From NCBI GenBank assembly GCA_038229875.1, contig JBBROA010000030.1, positions 1 through 36,495 of the forward strand: a stretch of 36,495 nucleotides of DNA. The letters are read 5' to 3'. Below, in pieces: positions 6,528-14,726 of this stretch; the stretch's first letter is position 1; each line of letters starts with the position of its first letter. Both the position numbers and the translations under genes were made by a program. This DNA is from JALYUA01 sp038229875 (GTDB lineage Bacteria > Acidobacteriota > Thermoanaerobaculia > UBA5066 > Gp7-AA6). The notes beneath the pieces were generated by a model. That model did no database searches. It was not told where the DNA came from and saw only the letters and a list, made by a program, of their open reading frames with translations.

Positions 6528-8375
6528 GTGCTGATTGCCCTGCTCGCACCCGGGGTCCTCTCCGCCCAGGAAGCGGTCTCGGCGCTGCCCCCGCCCATGA
6601 CACGCAGCCTGTATCGCGCGCACTGGTTCGAGTTCTTAAACGCGCATCTCGAGGACGACGCGCGCGGCGCGGCGGCGGCTCTGGCGGCGATGCGGAAATC
6701 CGCGCGCGCCGTCGGCGTGTCGCGGCTCTCCGACTTCTCGCGGACGGCGGTGCACGAGGGCCGCAAAGCGGAATCGCTCGGAAAAATCGACAGGGCTGCG
6801 CGCGCGTACGAGGCTGCGATCCTGCTCGACGAGACGAACTACGACGCGATCCTGTCCCGGATCGGTTTCCTGATTCGGCGCGGCGCGTACTCTCAGGCCT
6901 CGCGGTCGATTCCGGATGCGGCGGGGGCGCTCCTTGCCACGCGCGAGTCCCGGCTGACGCTCGCATCCTCGGCCGCCGTCTGGCTGTCGTTTGCCGTCGC
7001 CGCCTCGCTCCTGGGTCTCGTCCTGACGCTGGTCCTCAAGCACTCATCGCGGATTTCCCACGATCTGGGCGAGATGTCCCGCCGGATGGGCGGGGGCGCC
7101 GCGGCTCCGCTCGCGCTCGTCATCGCGCTCTGCCCGCTCGCGCTGGGGCTCGGCCCGGGCTGGCTCGTCCTCTACTGGGGCGCGCTCCTCTTGACGTACA
7201 CCGTCGGCTCCGAGCGTGCGGTCCTCGCCGCCGGTCTGGTCGGGCTCGGTCTTCTGATTCCGGTGCTCTCCGCGGTGTCGCGGGAGAACGTGGTCCAGCG
7301 TTCGCCTCTCTGGGTCGCGGCCGTCGATCTCGAAGAGAGGCGTGAAGACGCGAGCGCGGAGGATGGCCTCCGGCAGGCGTCCGGCGTCTTCTCGGAGGAT
7401 CGCGACGTGTGGTTTCTCCTGGGGATGTACGCGGAGCGGTCGGGAGATTCCGAGCGCGCGATCGTCTCCTATGACCGCGCGATCCAGGCGGACGCCCGCG
7501 ATTACCGGCCGTTCTTGAACCGCGGCAACGTGCACTTTCAGGACGGCGACTACCTGCAGGCGATCCGCGATTACGACGCGGCCGCCGAGCGCGCGCCGAA
7601 GGCGGCCGAGATTCCGTACAACATCTCGCTCGCCCGCGGAGAGGCCTACGATTTCGAAGGACAGTCCGTCGCGATCACCCGCGCCCGGGCGCTCTCCGCC
7701 TCATCCGTCGTCGCGTGGACGGAGCGCCCGAGCGTCGCTCGCGTCGTCTCCGCCGGGTATCCGCTCTGGCGGGCACGCCAGAGGATCGAGCAGTGGAACC
7801 GGCAGTCGAAGGGCCGCCGCCTTCCGGGGCACGCGCCGCCGCTCAATTTCGCGGGCCTCTTTCTGACGCCGTTCGCGATCGGGCCGTGGGCCGCGCTCGC
7901 GCTGGGGGTTGCGATTGCCGCGTGGCGGTCGAAGCGCCCCGTGGCGATCGAATGCGCCCGCTGCGGAATCGCCGTATGCGACTCGTGCCGCCGGTACGGG
8001 GATCACCCGCTCTACTGCACCGAGTGCGTCCGCTTTCACGTCCGCAAGGAGAACGTGGGCATCGCCGCCCACGTCGCTCAGGCGGGAGAGATTCGAGCGA
8101 GAGTGCGCGCGCGCGATCGTCTCTGCCGGCTGCTCTCGGTGCTGCTGCCTGGAACGCACCAGGTGTTTTCCGACCGGGCCCTCCCCGGCTTTCTGACGAT
8201 GGCGCTCTTCTTCTTCTGCCTGGGGGTGGCGGCGATCGGGGGACGCTTCTTCGATCCGCGACAGCTTCCATCGTCGGCGGGCGGAGGCCCGGCGCCCCTC
8301 GCGCCGATCGCGATCGCGGCGCTCGTCTGGGTGACGTCCCTCTCGAGCTCCTGGAGGAGGTCCCATGGGTCTTGA
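6528..8375 (+). CDS. TPR-repeat membrane protein with a three-CxxC zinc ribbon
   Basis: A 615-residue protein I cannot name. A short signal-like N-terminus (cleavage near SAQ, residue 14) precedes an export-side helical region with TPR-like repeats at about 83-135. Two or more membrane segments follow (147-170, 193-225, 230-250), then soluble TPRs at about 292-375 (LLGMYAERSGDSERAIVSYD and a second unit), a membrane segment at 440-466, a zinc ribbon with Cys 476/479, 484/487 and 497/500, and two last membrane segments (about 560-577 and 590-608). A TPR/zinc-ribbon mix suggests a scaffold for an envelope complex; function is unknown. GTG 6528 has GGGAGG 7 nt upstream. The stop overlaps the DUF4388 start by 11 bases, so the two are translationally coupled. 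Confidence 0.75.
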   Translation: MLIALLAPGVLSAQEAVSALPPPMTRSLYRAHWFEFLNAHLEDDARGAAAALAAMRKSARAVGVSRLSDFSRTAVHEGRKAESLGKIDRAARAYEAAILLDETNYDAILSRIGFLIRRGAYSQASRSIPDAAGALLATRESRLTLASSAAVWLSFAVAASLLGLVLTLVLKHSSRISHDLGEMSRRMGGGAAAPLALVIALCPLALGLGPGWLVLYWGALLLTYTVGSERAVLAAGLVGLGLLIPVLSAVSRENVVQRSPLWVAAVDLEERREDASAEDGLRQASGVFSEDRDVWFLLGMYAERSGDSERAIVSYDRAIQADARDYRPFLNRGNVHFQDGDYLQAIRDYDAAAERAPKAAEIPYNISLARGEAYDFEGQSVAITRARALSASSVVAWTERPSVARVVSAGYPLWRARQRIEQWNRQSKGRRLPGHAPPLNFAGLFLTPFAIGPWAALALGVAIAAWRSKRPVAIECARCGIAVCDSCRRYGDHPLYCTECVRFHVRKENVGIAAHVAQAGEIRARVRARDRLCRLLSVLLPGTHQVFSDRALPGFLTMALFFFCLGVAAIGGRFFDPRQLPSSAGGGPAPLAPIAIAALVWVTSLSSSWRRSHGS

Positions 8376-9384
8376 GGGCACCCTCCGGGTCTTCTCGTTA
8401 AACGACATCTTCCAGGTGCTCGGGCTGCAGCGAAAGAGCGGCGTGCTGACCGTCGAGGGGGAGGACGACACCGTCACGATCTCCTTCCTCGGCGGGCAGG
8501 TCGTCGCAGCGGAATCCGCAGAGCGGCGTCTCGACAACCGCATCGGCAACCTTCTCGTCCGCGCGGGGCGCATCTCGGAAGAGCAGCTCGCGCGGATCCT
8601 GCAGACGCAGGCGGAGACCCAGCAGCGCCTCGGATTTCTGCTGATCCGCGACCGGCTCGTCACCCCGGCGGATCTTCGCGAGGCTCTGCGCCTCCAGATC
8701 CTCCGGATCGTGTTCAACGCGTTCCGGTGGACGGACGGGCGGTTCTCGTTCACGCAGGAAGGGCCGATCGACTACGACGCGGATCACATGTCCCCGGTGC
8801 CGACCGAGTCGATCCTGATGGAAGCCGCTCAGATGCTCGACGAGTGGCCCATGCTCGAGAAGAAGATCCCGTCGCGCGACATCGTCTTCCGCCGCGCGGC
8901 GGGTGTCGAGGAGCTCCTCCTCGTCGTCCCGCCCGAGCCTCCCGCCGAAGGGTCGCTCGTGGTCTCGAGAACCGAAGCCGAGACCTGGAAATGGGTCGAC
9001 GGCGCCCGGAGCGTCGCGGAAGTCCAGGAGCACGCGTTTCTCTCCGAGTTCGACGTCTACAAGGGACTGGCGGAGCTTCTGGGACGCAGCCTCTTAGTCG
9101 AGGGTCGGATCCCGGTCGCTCCCGTCCAGTCGACGCCGGCGGCGACCCGGGCGGGCTTTCCGGCCCGCGCGGCCACCCTCTGGGTCGTGGCGGCCCTGCT
9201 GATCGGGCTCGGGTATTACCTCGTTCCGAAAAACCCGTGGAACCTGTTCGTTCGGCCGCGGGGAGAGCGGCGTTTACGACCCTTACGGCCGCAAGTACCG
9301 GTACATCCTCCGGTCCGACGACGGGAAGTTCGGTCTCTACGGCCGCAACGCGCAGGGCGAAATCGACCTGGATCTCTCGTTTGA
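8365..9384 (+). CDS. DUF4388 domain protein, C-terminus altered by an apparent frameshift
   Basis: Residues 1-130 are a DUF4388 domain (starts GLEGTLRVFSLNDIFQVLG), with helical LARILQTQ and LREALRLQI segments. A second winged-helix-like part spans about 140-250 and a membrane segment 270-286. DUF4388 proteins are linked to signalling and motility in deltaproteobacteria and Acidobacteriota, without a defined activity. After Phe295 the frame turns into Arg/Pro-rich sequence that does not look like protein. A one-base shift of frame restores a sensible tail (see 9246-9475), so the intended product is probably about 370 residues. The start ATG has GGAGGAGG 6 nt upstream and lies inside the previous gene's last codons. 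Confidence 0.8.
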   Translation: MGLEGTLRVFSLNDIFQVLGLQRKSGVLTVEGEDDTVTISFLGGQVVAAESAERRLDNRIGNLLVRAGRISEEQLARILQTQAETQQRLGFLLIRDRLVTPADLREALRLQILRIVFNAFRWTDGRFSFTQEGPIDYDADHMSPVPTESILMEAAQMLDEWPMLEKKIPSRDIVFRRAAGVEELLLVVPPEPPAEGSLVVSRTEAETWKWVDGARSVAEVQEHAFLSEFDVYKGLAELLGRSLLVEGRIPVAPVQSTPAATRAGFPARAATLWVVAALLIGLGYYLVPKNPWNLFVRPRGERRLRPLRPQVPVHPPVRRREVRSLRPQRAGRNRPGSLV

Positions 9385-9475
9385 TCGCTCCCTGGCTCCC
9401 GTCGCCGAGATCCACCCGGCGGGCTCCCGGGGCCGCCCGCCGGAGCGCCGCCCGGGTGTGCAGGTGATCGAGTAG
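9246..9475 (+). other. Out-of-frame C-terminal segment of the DUF4388 gene (GspG/pseudopilin-like)
   Basis: A second frame, one base offset, reads FGRGESGVYDPYGRKYRY, continues with DDGKFGLYGRNAQGEIDLDL, and stops at TAG 9473-9475. It resembles the C-terminal DPYG/GxxYxY segment of type II secretion pseudopilins (GspG). At the join the DNA has a tandem TTCG TTCG (9247-9254). Removing one TTCG gives NLFGRGESGVYDPYG in one frame, so a 4-bp slippage duplication explains the break. It may be a real mutation, phase variation or an assembly error. Confidence 0.7.
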
Positions 9476-9771
9476 ATGAGTAGAGGTGATTGAGTAGGTC
9501 GCCTTCGTGGGGGTTGGGGGTCTGGTGCAGGGCGTCGGGCGTTCTCCGACCACAGGGATCGGTCTTCCATAGCCGCTGACCCGGATAGCCCGCTGACCCG
9601 GACAACTCCCCTAACGCCCTAACTCCCTAACTCCCTAACTCCCTAACGCCGAACCCGACCGGTCACCCGGTCCGCCGGGAACGCCTGACGCTATCCTCTA
9701 AATCCTCATTTACGCGCCCCACGGCCACTGATGATATGAGTCCCTACCACCCACATCGGTGCAAATTACTA
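9476..9771. other. Gap upstream of dnaK, low-complexity repeats, no gene seen
   Basis: I see no credible reading frame. The stretch holds a direct repeat just after the DUF4388 tail (AGGTGATCGAGTAG at 9462-9475, AGGTGATTGAGTAG at 9484-9497), a repeated CGCTGACCCGGA (9574-9585, 9591-9602) and the CCCTAACT array. Downstream of about 9680 the base composition becomes more AT-rich toward the dnaK promoter. Confidence 0.6.
9609..9648. repeat. Tandem 8-bp repeat, CCCTAAC(T/G) x5
   Basis: Five head-to-tail units: CCCTAACG, three of CCCTAACT, then CCCTAACG. The period is 8, so copy-number change would not matter for coding; the array lies in the gap before dnaK. I know of no function for it. Confidence 0.9.
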
Positions 9772-9801
9772 CTTGACAATACGACGCTCAACTTCTAAGC
9801 T
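9772..9801 (+). promoter_or_regulatory. dnaK promoter with HAIR-like HspR operator
   Basis: A consensus -35 TTGACA (9773-9778) is followed by a 17-nt spacer and TAAGCT (9796-9801) as a -10. Across it lies CTTGACA-N7-GCTCAAC (9772-9792). The HspR-associated inverted repeat (HAIR) is CTTGAGT-N7-ACTCAAG; here 5 of 7 bases match in each half with exactly the N7 spacer. An hspR gene ends the same gene cluster. HspR bound here would cover the -35 and block transcription until heat shock. The predicted leader is about 35 nt and contains GGGAGAGGA (9825-9833). Confidence 0.7.
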
Positions 9802-9841
9802 GCGGCCTGTTTTCGAAGTTGAATGGGAGAGGAAACCAAAA

Positions 9842-11764
9842 ATGAGCAAGATTATCGGGATCGATCTAGGGACCACCAATTCCTGCGTGGCCGTGATGGA
9901 GGGTGGCGACCCTGTCGTCATCCCGAACGCCGAGGGTAACCGCACCACGCCTTCCGTGGTCGCTTTCTCCAAGTCGGGGGAGCGGCTGGTGGGGCAGGTC
10001 GCCAAGCGCCAGGCGATCACCAATCCGTCGAACACCGTTTTTTCGATCAAGAGATTCATGGGCCGCAAGTACGGTGAAGTCACCGACGAGATGAAGATGG
10101 TGCCCTTCCAGGTGAAGCAGTCCGGGAACGGCGATGTACGCGTCCTGGCAACCGGCAAGGAGTACTCGCCGCCCGAGATCTCCGCAATGATCCTCGGCAA
10201 GCTGAAGGAAGCGGCCGAAGCGTATCTCGGCGAGAAGGTGACCCGGGCCGTCATCACGGTTCCGGCGTACTTCAACGACGCTCAGCGGCAGGCCACCAAG
10301 GACGCCGGGCAGATCGCAGGACTGACCGTGGAGCGTCTCGTCAACGAGCCGACCGCCGCGGCGCTCGCGTACGGGCTCGACAAGAAGAAGGACGAGACGA
10401 TCGCCGTCTATGACTTCGGCGGTGGAACGTTCGACATCTCGATCCTCGAGGTCGGCGAAGGCGTGGTCGAGGTCAAGTCGACCAACGGCGACACCCATCT
10501 CGGCGGAGACAACATCGACCAGCGGGTCATCGAATGGATCCTGGCCGAGTTCAAGAAAGACCAGGGCGTCGACCTCTCGAAGGACGCCATGGCGATGCAG
10601 CGCCTCAAGGAATCGGCGGAGAAGGCCAAGATCGAGCTGTCGAACGTGGTCGAAACGGAGATCAATCTTCCGTTCATCACGGCCGACGCGTCCGGTCCGA
10701 AGCATCTTCAGCTGCGGCTGACGCGCTCCAAGCTCGAGCAGCTCGTCGAAGACATCATCACGAAGTCGATGGCCCCCTGCAAACAGGCGATGAAGGACGC
10801 GGGCGTCGAGCCGAAGGACATCGACGAGGTGGTGCTTGTCGGCGGCCAGACGCGTATGCCGCGGATCCAGGCGCTCGTCAAGGAGCTGTTCGGGAAGGAC
10901 CCCCACCAGGGCGTCAACCCGGACGAAGTCGTCGCGATCGGCGCGGCGATCCAGGGCGGGGTCCTCGCGGGCGACGTCAAGGACCTGCTGCTTCTCGACG
11001 TGACGCCCCTGTCGCTCGGCATCGAGACGCTGGGCGGGGTCACCACCCGGCTGATCGAGCGCAATACGACCATTCCGACCAAGAAGAGCGAAACCTTCTC
11101 GACCGCTTCGGACAACCAGACCTCCGTAGAGATCCGGGTGCTCCAGGGCGAGCGCGAGATGGCGCGGGACAACAAGGCCATCGGGGTGTTTCACCTCGTG
11201 GGGCTGCCTCCCGCTCCGAGAGGCATCCCTCAGATCGAGGTCGCCTTCGACATCGACGCGAACGGAATCATGAACGTCTCCGCTAAGGATCTCGGGACGG
11301 GCAAGGAGCAGAAGATCACCATCACCGCCTCGTCCGGGCTGAACAAAGACGAGATCAACCGGATGGTCCAGGATGCGAGCGCGCATTCCGACGAGGACCG
11401 GAAACGCCGCGAGGAAATCGAAGCAAAGAACCGGCTCGACAGCCTGATCTACTCGACGGAGAAGTCGTTCGGCGAGAACAAGTCGAAGCTCGACGCGGGC
11501 GAGATCTCGAACTTCGAGGCCGCTCTGGCCGACGCGAAGAAGGCGATCGAGTCCGGAGGAGCCGAGAACATGACGGCGGCCACCGACAGGCTCCAGCAGG
11601 CGTCGCACAAGCTGGCCGAGGCGATGTACCGCAATGCTTCCGCTGGGACCGGCGAGGGCCAGGAAGCCGGAGGCTCCGGCGGCTCCGAAGCCGGCGGGCC
11701 GGCCAACTCGGGCAAGGAAGACGAGGTCATTGACACCGAGTACGTGGACGCGGAAAAGAAGTAA
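9842..11764 (+). CDS. dnaK: Chaperone protein DnaK (Hsp70)
   Basis: A 640-residue, full-length DnaK, the ATP-driven cytoplasmic chaperone working with DnaJ and GrpE. The ATPase domain opens with KIIGIDLGTTNSCVAVMEGG and contains the second phosphate motif YDFGGGTFDISIL and VVLVGGQTRMP. The linker DLLLLDVTPLSLGIETLGG leads into the substrate-binding domain (about 390-500), then a helical lid and an acidic C-terminal EEVD-like tail (DEVIDTEYVDAEKK), as in bacterial DnaKs. ATG 9842 has a strong Shine-Dalgarno, GGGAGAGGA, about 8 nt upstream. An upstream TTG at 9773 that would extend the frame is the -35 element, so I reject it. grpE and dnaJ are not adjacent; hsp20 and hspR follow. Confidence 0.98.
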   Translation: MSKIIGIDLGTTNSCVAVMEGGDPVVIPNAEGNRTTPSVVAFSKSGERLVGQVAKRQAITNPSNTVFSIKRFMGRKYGEVTDEMKMVPFQVKQSGNGDVRVLATGKEYSPPEISAMILGKLKEAAEAYLGEKVTRAVITVPAYFNDAQRQATKDAGQIAGLTVERLVNEPTAAALAYGLDKKKDETIAVYDFGGGTFDISILEVGEGVVEVKSTNGDTHLGGDNIDQRVIEWILAEFKKDQGVDLSKDAMAMQRLKESAEKAKIELSNVVETEINLPFITADASGPKHLQLRLTRSKLEQLVEDIITKSMAPCKQAMKDAGVEPKDIDEVVLVGGQTRMPRIQALVKELFGKDPHQGVNPDEVVAIGAAIQGGVLAGDVKDLLLLDVTPLSLGIETLGGVTTRLIERNTTIPTKKSETFSTASDNQTSVEIRVLQGEREMARDNKAIGVFHLVGLPPAPRGIPQIEVAFDIDANGIMNVSAKDLGTGKEQKITITASSGLNKDEINRMVQDASAHSDEDRKRREEIEAKNRLDSLIYSTEKSFGENKSKLDAGEISNFEAALADAKKAIESGGAENMTAATDRLQQASHKLAEAMYRNASAGTGEGQEAGGSGGSEAGGPANSGKEDEVIDTEYVDAEKK

Positions 11765-11815
11765 TCGGCGAGGGCGGGCGGGAGCCGGGAGGAGCGTGCG
11801 GCGACGCTCAAACCT

Positions 11816-11835
11816 CTTGACTCTCGCCCCTCGAG
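11816..11835 (+). promoter_or_regulatory. Weak second HAIR-like site between dnaK and hsp20
   Basis: CTTGACT-N6-CCTCGAG matches the HAIR halves at 6 and 5 of 7 positions, but the spacer is 6 rather than 7. It lies in the 87-base gap before hsp20. It could let HspR act a second time or be chance. Confidence 0.25.
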
Positions 11836-11851
11836 CCTCGACCCTAGAGCC

Positions 11852-12307
11852 ATGAGCGTTTTTCAGTGGAACTCTCTTCAGGATCTGTTTGCGATCCAGG
11901 AGAAAATGAACCGACTGTTCGAAGACACGATCCACAGGACCGAGTTTCCCGACGAAGGCATGGAGACCGCGCTCTGGTCGCCGGCGGCCGACGTTTTCGA
12001 GAACGCCGAAGAGATCACCCTTCAGATCGAGATCCCCGGCGTCCGCTTAGACGACGTGAGGCTCGAATCCGTCGACGGCAAACTGAAAGTCTCCGGGCAC
12101 CGGCGGACCGACCCGGGTGTCGAGCCCCGCCACTTCGTCCGCATGGAACGCATTTACGGGCGCTTTTCCCGTGAGTTCCCGGTGCCGTCGTCGATCGACC
12201 CGACGGCCATCAAGGCCACTCTGCGCAACGGGGTGTTGAAGATCGTGGCGTCGAAGGTGGAGAAGCGGCAGGCGATCCCCGTGGACGCTCGCAAGAGCCT
12301 GCGATGA
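11852..12307 (+). CDS. hsp20: Small heat shock protein, Hsp20/alpha-crystallin family
   Basis: A 151-residue ATP-independent holdase. A short amphipathic N-terminal arm (about 1-40) precedes the alpha-crystallin domain (about 42-140): PAADVFENAEEITLQIEIPG, LKVSGHRR, a FSREFPVPSSID strand segment, and the signature ATLRNGVLKI (A-x-x-x-N-G-V-L). A short tail (AIPVDARKSLR) may hold the oligomer-binding I-x-V motif (IPV). It starts 87 bases after dnaK and its stop overlaps the hspR start (ATGA at 12304-12307), so it is translationally coupled to hspR. I expect heat-inducible expression with dnaK under HspR. Confidence 0.95.
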   Translation: MSVFQWNSLQDLFAIQEKMNRLFEDTIHRTEFPDEGMETALWSPAADVFENAEEITLQIEIPGVRLDDVRLESVDGKLKVSGHRRTDPGVEPRHFVRMERIYGRFSREFPVPSSIDPTAIKATLRNGVLKIVASKVEKRQAIPVDARKSLR

Positions 12308-12687
12308 GCCAGAACCGCCCCGGTGTGTACCGGATCGGAGTCATCTCCGAGCGGTTCGGCATCCACCCGCAGACGCTGCGGATGTACGAGCGCGAGGGCC
12401 TTCTCCGTCCGGCGCGGACCGAGGGAAACACCCGCCTCTACGATGCGGACACGATCGAGCGCCTCGAGATCATCCTGACTTTGACCCGGGACCTCGGCGT
12501 GAACCTCGCGGGTGTCGAAGTCATCCTCCACATGAAGGGACGCATGGAGAAGATGCAGGGAGACGTTCACAACGTGCTCTCCGTTCTGCGGGAGGAGGCG
12601 GCCTCGCGCCGCAACGAGCCGGACCGCAAGTTCGCGCTGGCGAAGATCCCCGGCGGCCTGGCGCTCGCGCGGGTCCAGAAGCCGTAA
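12304..12687 (+). CDS. hspR: Heat shock repressor HspR (MerR family)
   Basis: A 127-residue MerR-type regulator that represses dnaK and hsp20-class genes through HAIR sites; in Streptomyces it uses DnaK as co-repressor. Residues about 9-75 are the winged HTH, with the HspR-typical IHPQTLRMYEREGLLRP, an RTEGNTRLYDADTIERL wing, and GVNLAGVEVIL just after. A short coiled helix follows (KGRMEKMQGDVHNVLSVLRE), with no effector domain, as in other HspRs. It overlaps the hsp20 stop by 4 bases. With the HAIR-like operator before dnaK this forms a self-contained autoregulatory loop. After the gene comes a GC-rich gap with GGGTCAG and TGGACCCC doublets. Confidence 0.93.
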   Translation: MSQNRPGVYRIGVISERFGIHPQTLRMYEREGLLRPARTEGNTRLYDADTIERLEIILTLTRDLGVNLAGVEVILHMKGRMEKMQGDVHNVLSVLREEAASRRNEPDRKFALAKIPGGLALARVQKP

Positions 12688-12891
12688 CCAGGGGACGGAA
12701 GCCGTAAGGGGTCAGCTAAAGGGTCAGGCGGCTGGACCCCTGGACCCCTCACCAGACCGTCCTAGGCCGGTCGTCCGCTTCACCCCTGACGCCTCACCCC
12801 TCACGGTCCTCCGGTTGGGAACAAATGCCACATGGGACGGAGTTTCCCTTTCACGCAGGATAGAATCCGCCGCTGAAAACGAGGAGGACCC
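12688..12891. other. Gap between hspR and the GWxTD gene, with short repeats and a -10-like box
   Basis: Contains paired GGGTCAG words and, 10 bases on, paired TGGACCCC words that could fold on each other (about 12708-12748), a possible but T-less terminator for the heat-shock cluster. TAGAAT (12861-12866) lies about 26 nt before the next start and is a plausible -10; no -35 is obvious. Confidence 0.4.
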
Positions 12892-14685
12892 GTGAAAAAA
12901 GCCTGCATCATGCTCGCTGTGCTCGCCGCCGCCACGATGGCGCTGGCGCAGGTCTCGGCGAAGTACAAAGACTGGCCGAAGTCTCCGGAAGCGTATTTTT
13001 TGACCCCCGCGGAACGGGCGGAGTGGTCGAGCGTCGCAAACGACCAGGACGCAGAGAAGTTCATCGGCGCCTACTACGCCAAACGCGGCGGGGACCGGTT
13101 CAAGGACGAGATCGCCCGGCGGATCGCGGCAGCGGACTCACAGTTCAAGCTTCGCCGGCAGCGCGGGGCGGAATCCGCGCGAGGGCATCTGCTCGTCACT
13201 CTCGGTGGCCCCAGCCGCGTTTCGACGACCCGGCCGCAGGATGCGTCTGGCGGAGCGACGGGGGACAGCGGCCTGAACACGAGGCCGGACGCGGGCTCCG
13301 GATTCGGCTCCTCGGCTCCCGGAGCCGCGGTGCAGACCTGGATGTACGCGAAGGACAAGTTCGATCCCTCGTGGGGCATCGGAGAGCTCGCCGCGCGGAT
13401 CAACGTGGACGCCTCGCGGGGGACGGACGAGCTTCAGAATCCGGACCCGGTGAATCACGCGATCGCGATCGTCGCCGAAAAATCGATCGTCACTCCGGGC
13501 GCGACGGCCGTCGCTTCCGGCTCTGCGGGCGCGGCGACGGCTCCCGCCGGCGCCCCGCCCGGCGCGACCGCAACGCCCTCCACCGGAAGCCGCGCGGCGG
13601 CGCCCGTGCGTCCGGCCGTGCCTCCGGCGGCCAGCGGCGCGCCCGCGGCGCCTGCGGCGGCCGCCCCCGTTCCCTCCGTGCCCGCCACCGCCGCGATCCC
13701 TCCCGCCACCCGGGCGCTTCTGGAGGGGATTGCCCGCGATAAGAAGGACAGCGGATCCTTCTGGGGAGGCCCGTTCCGGAGCATCCCGGGAGATCCGTTC
13801 TACGCCGTCGAGCTGTCGGTTCCCGCCGACAAGGCGCCCGCCTCGACCGCGAAATTCGCCGGCCTCGTGACGAGCGAGTCCGGGCAGGACGTCGCGACGT
13901 TCTGGGATGACGCGACGCTGACCGACGTCAAGTCGGGAAACCGCACCGAAAAGATCTACGAGCGCTCGGTCGTCCTCCCGCCCGGAAGCTACCGCGGGAC
14001 GTTTGCCTTGGTCGGCCCGGAAGGCTCGACGACTCTCGCGTCGGGAACCTCGACCTTTCAGCTGCACGCAAAGACCGGCGACTTCGAGGTCTCTCCGCTG
14101 ATTCTGGCGAGCACCCTGACCCCTCTGACGAAGAGGCCCGCGCCCACGGATCCGTTCGTGTTTGGCATGGAGAAGCCGATCCGTGTGGACCCGAAGGGAA
14201 ACCGCCTCTTCGCCCGGGACGAGAGCCTCTGGTACTTCTACACGGTCACGAATCCGAAGACCGCCGCGGGGGCCGCCGCCGCTCCGGCCCCGGCCGCCGG
14301 CGCACCCACTGCCGCGGCAGCCGGCGCCCCCGCTGCCCCGGCCGCAGACGCCGCCAAGCCGAGGATCATGGCCCGCATCGGCGTTCTCCGGGAGGGCCAG
14401 CCGGCCTTCGCGCCGTTCTCCGGTCCGGCCGAGCTGCAGCCGCTCGGCGCGGACTACTACGGCACTGGCAGCGAGATTCCGCTCACGTCGTTCGAGCCCG
14501 GCTACTACACATTTTCTCTGAACGTCCGCGACTTGAACGCGCCGAGGGAGTCCGCCGCCTTCAAGGGTGTCGACCGGAAAGAGGAGTTCGTCGTCCTGAA
14601 GCCCGACGGCAGCATGCCCGAGCACCGAGCGGCGGCGCCGGCGAAGCCCGCGCCGAAGGCGCCCCCGAAGAAGCCCACCTCCTAG
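12892..14685 (+). CDS. Exported GWxTD-type protein with Ala/Pro-rich linkers
   Basis: A 597-residue exported protein. A signal peptide spans 1-19 (KK then hydrophobic, cut near ALA-Q). Residues about 24-105 look like the GWxTD domain: an AYFLTPAERAEW helix, EKFIGAYYAKRGGDRFKDEI, AADSQFK and LLVTLGGPSRV. The GW-x-TD signature itself seems lost: the expected TDRG position reads ESARG. Two long Ala/Pro/Gly linkers (about 200-285 and 455-490) separate a middle and a C-terminal beta-rich part. The family is common in Acidobacteriota and Bacteroidota, without known activity. GTG 12892 has GAGGAGGA about 5 nt upstream. The VWA gene follows on the same strand. Confidence 0.72.
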   Translation: MKKACIMLAVLAAATMALAQVSAKYKDWPKSPEAYFLTPAERAEWSSVANDQDAEKFIGAYYAKRGGDRFKDEIARRIAAADSQFKLRRQRGAESARGHLLVTLGGPSRVSTTRPQDASGGATGDSGLNTRPDAGSGFGSSAPGAAVQTWMYAKDKFDPSWGIGELAARINVDASRGTDELQNPDPVNHAIAIVAEKSIVTPGATAVASGSAGAATAPAGAPPGATATPSTGSRAAAPVRPAVPPAASGAPAAPAAAAPVPSVPATAAIPPATRALLEGIARDKKDSGSFWGGPFRSIPGDPFYAVELSVPADKAPASTAKFAGLVTSESGQDVATFWDDATLTDVKSGNRTEKIYERSVVLPPGSYRGTFALVGPEGSTTLASGTSTFQLHAKTGDFEVSPLILASTLTPLTKRPAPTDPFVFGMEKPIRVDPKGNRLFARDESLWYFYTVTNPKTAAGAAAAPAPAAGAPTAAAAGAPAAPAADAAKPRIMARIGVLREGQPAFAPFSGPAELQPLGADYYGTGSEIPLTSFEPGYYTFSLNVRDLNAPRESAAFKGVDRKEEFVVLKPDGSMPEHRAAAPAKPAPKAPPKKPTS

Positions 14686-14697
14686 GCGCTTGCCTCT

Positions 14698-14726
14698 CCC
14701 GCCCTTGCCATCTCGGCAGGGGCGGG
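14698..14726 (+). terminator. Strong hairpin after the GWxTD gene, no T-tract
   Basis: CCCGCCCTTGCC pairs with GGCAGGGGCGGG (12 pairs, one G-T) around a 5-nt loop, 13 bases past the stop. Downstream, CGGCGCTTGCGCCG (14782-14795) lies within CCTGA...TCAGG. The 194-base gap holds no gene. Without a run of T the role could be RNA processing rather than termination. Confidence 0.4.

Noticed and set aside
4967..6766. Long open minus frame over mazG and the DUF1844 gene
   Set aside because: MazG in its own frame has all the motifs; this one is Arg/Pro/Gly-rich with no fold.
9773..9841. TTG-initiated N-terminal extension of DnaK
   Set aside because: It would start inside the promoter's -35; ATG 9842 has the Shine-Dalgarno and the normal DnaK N-terminus.
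9866..11935. Long open frame antisense to dnaK
   Set aside because: Mirror of the dnaK codons with Arg/Leu/Asp-rich, repeat-like residues and no family match.
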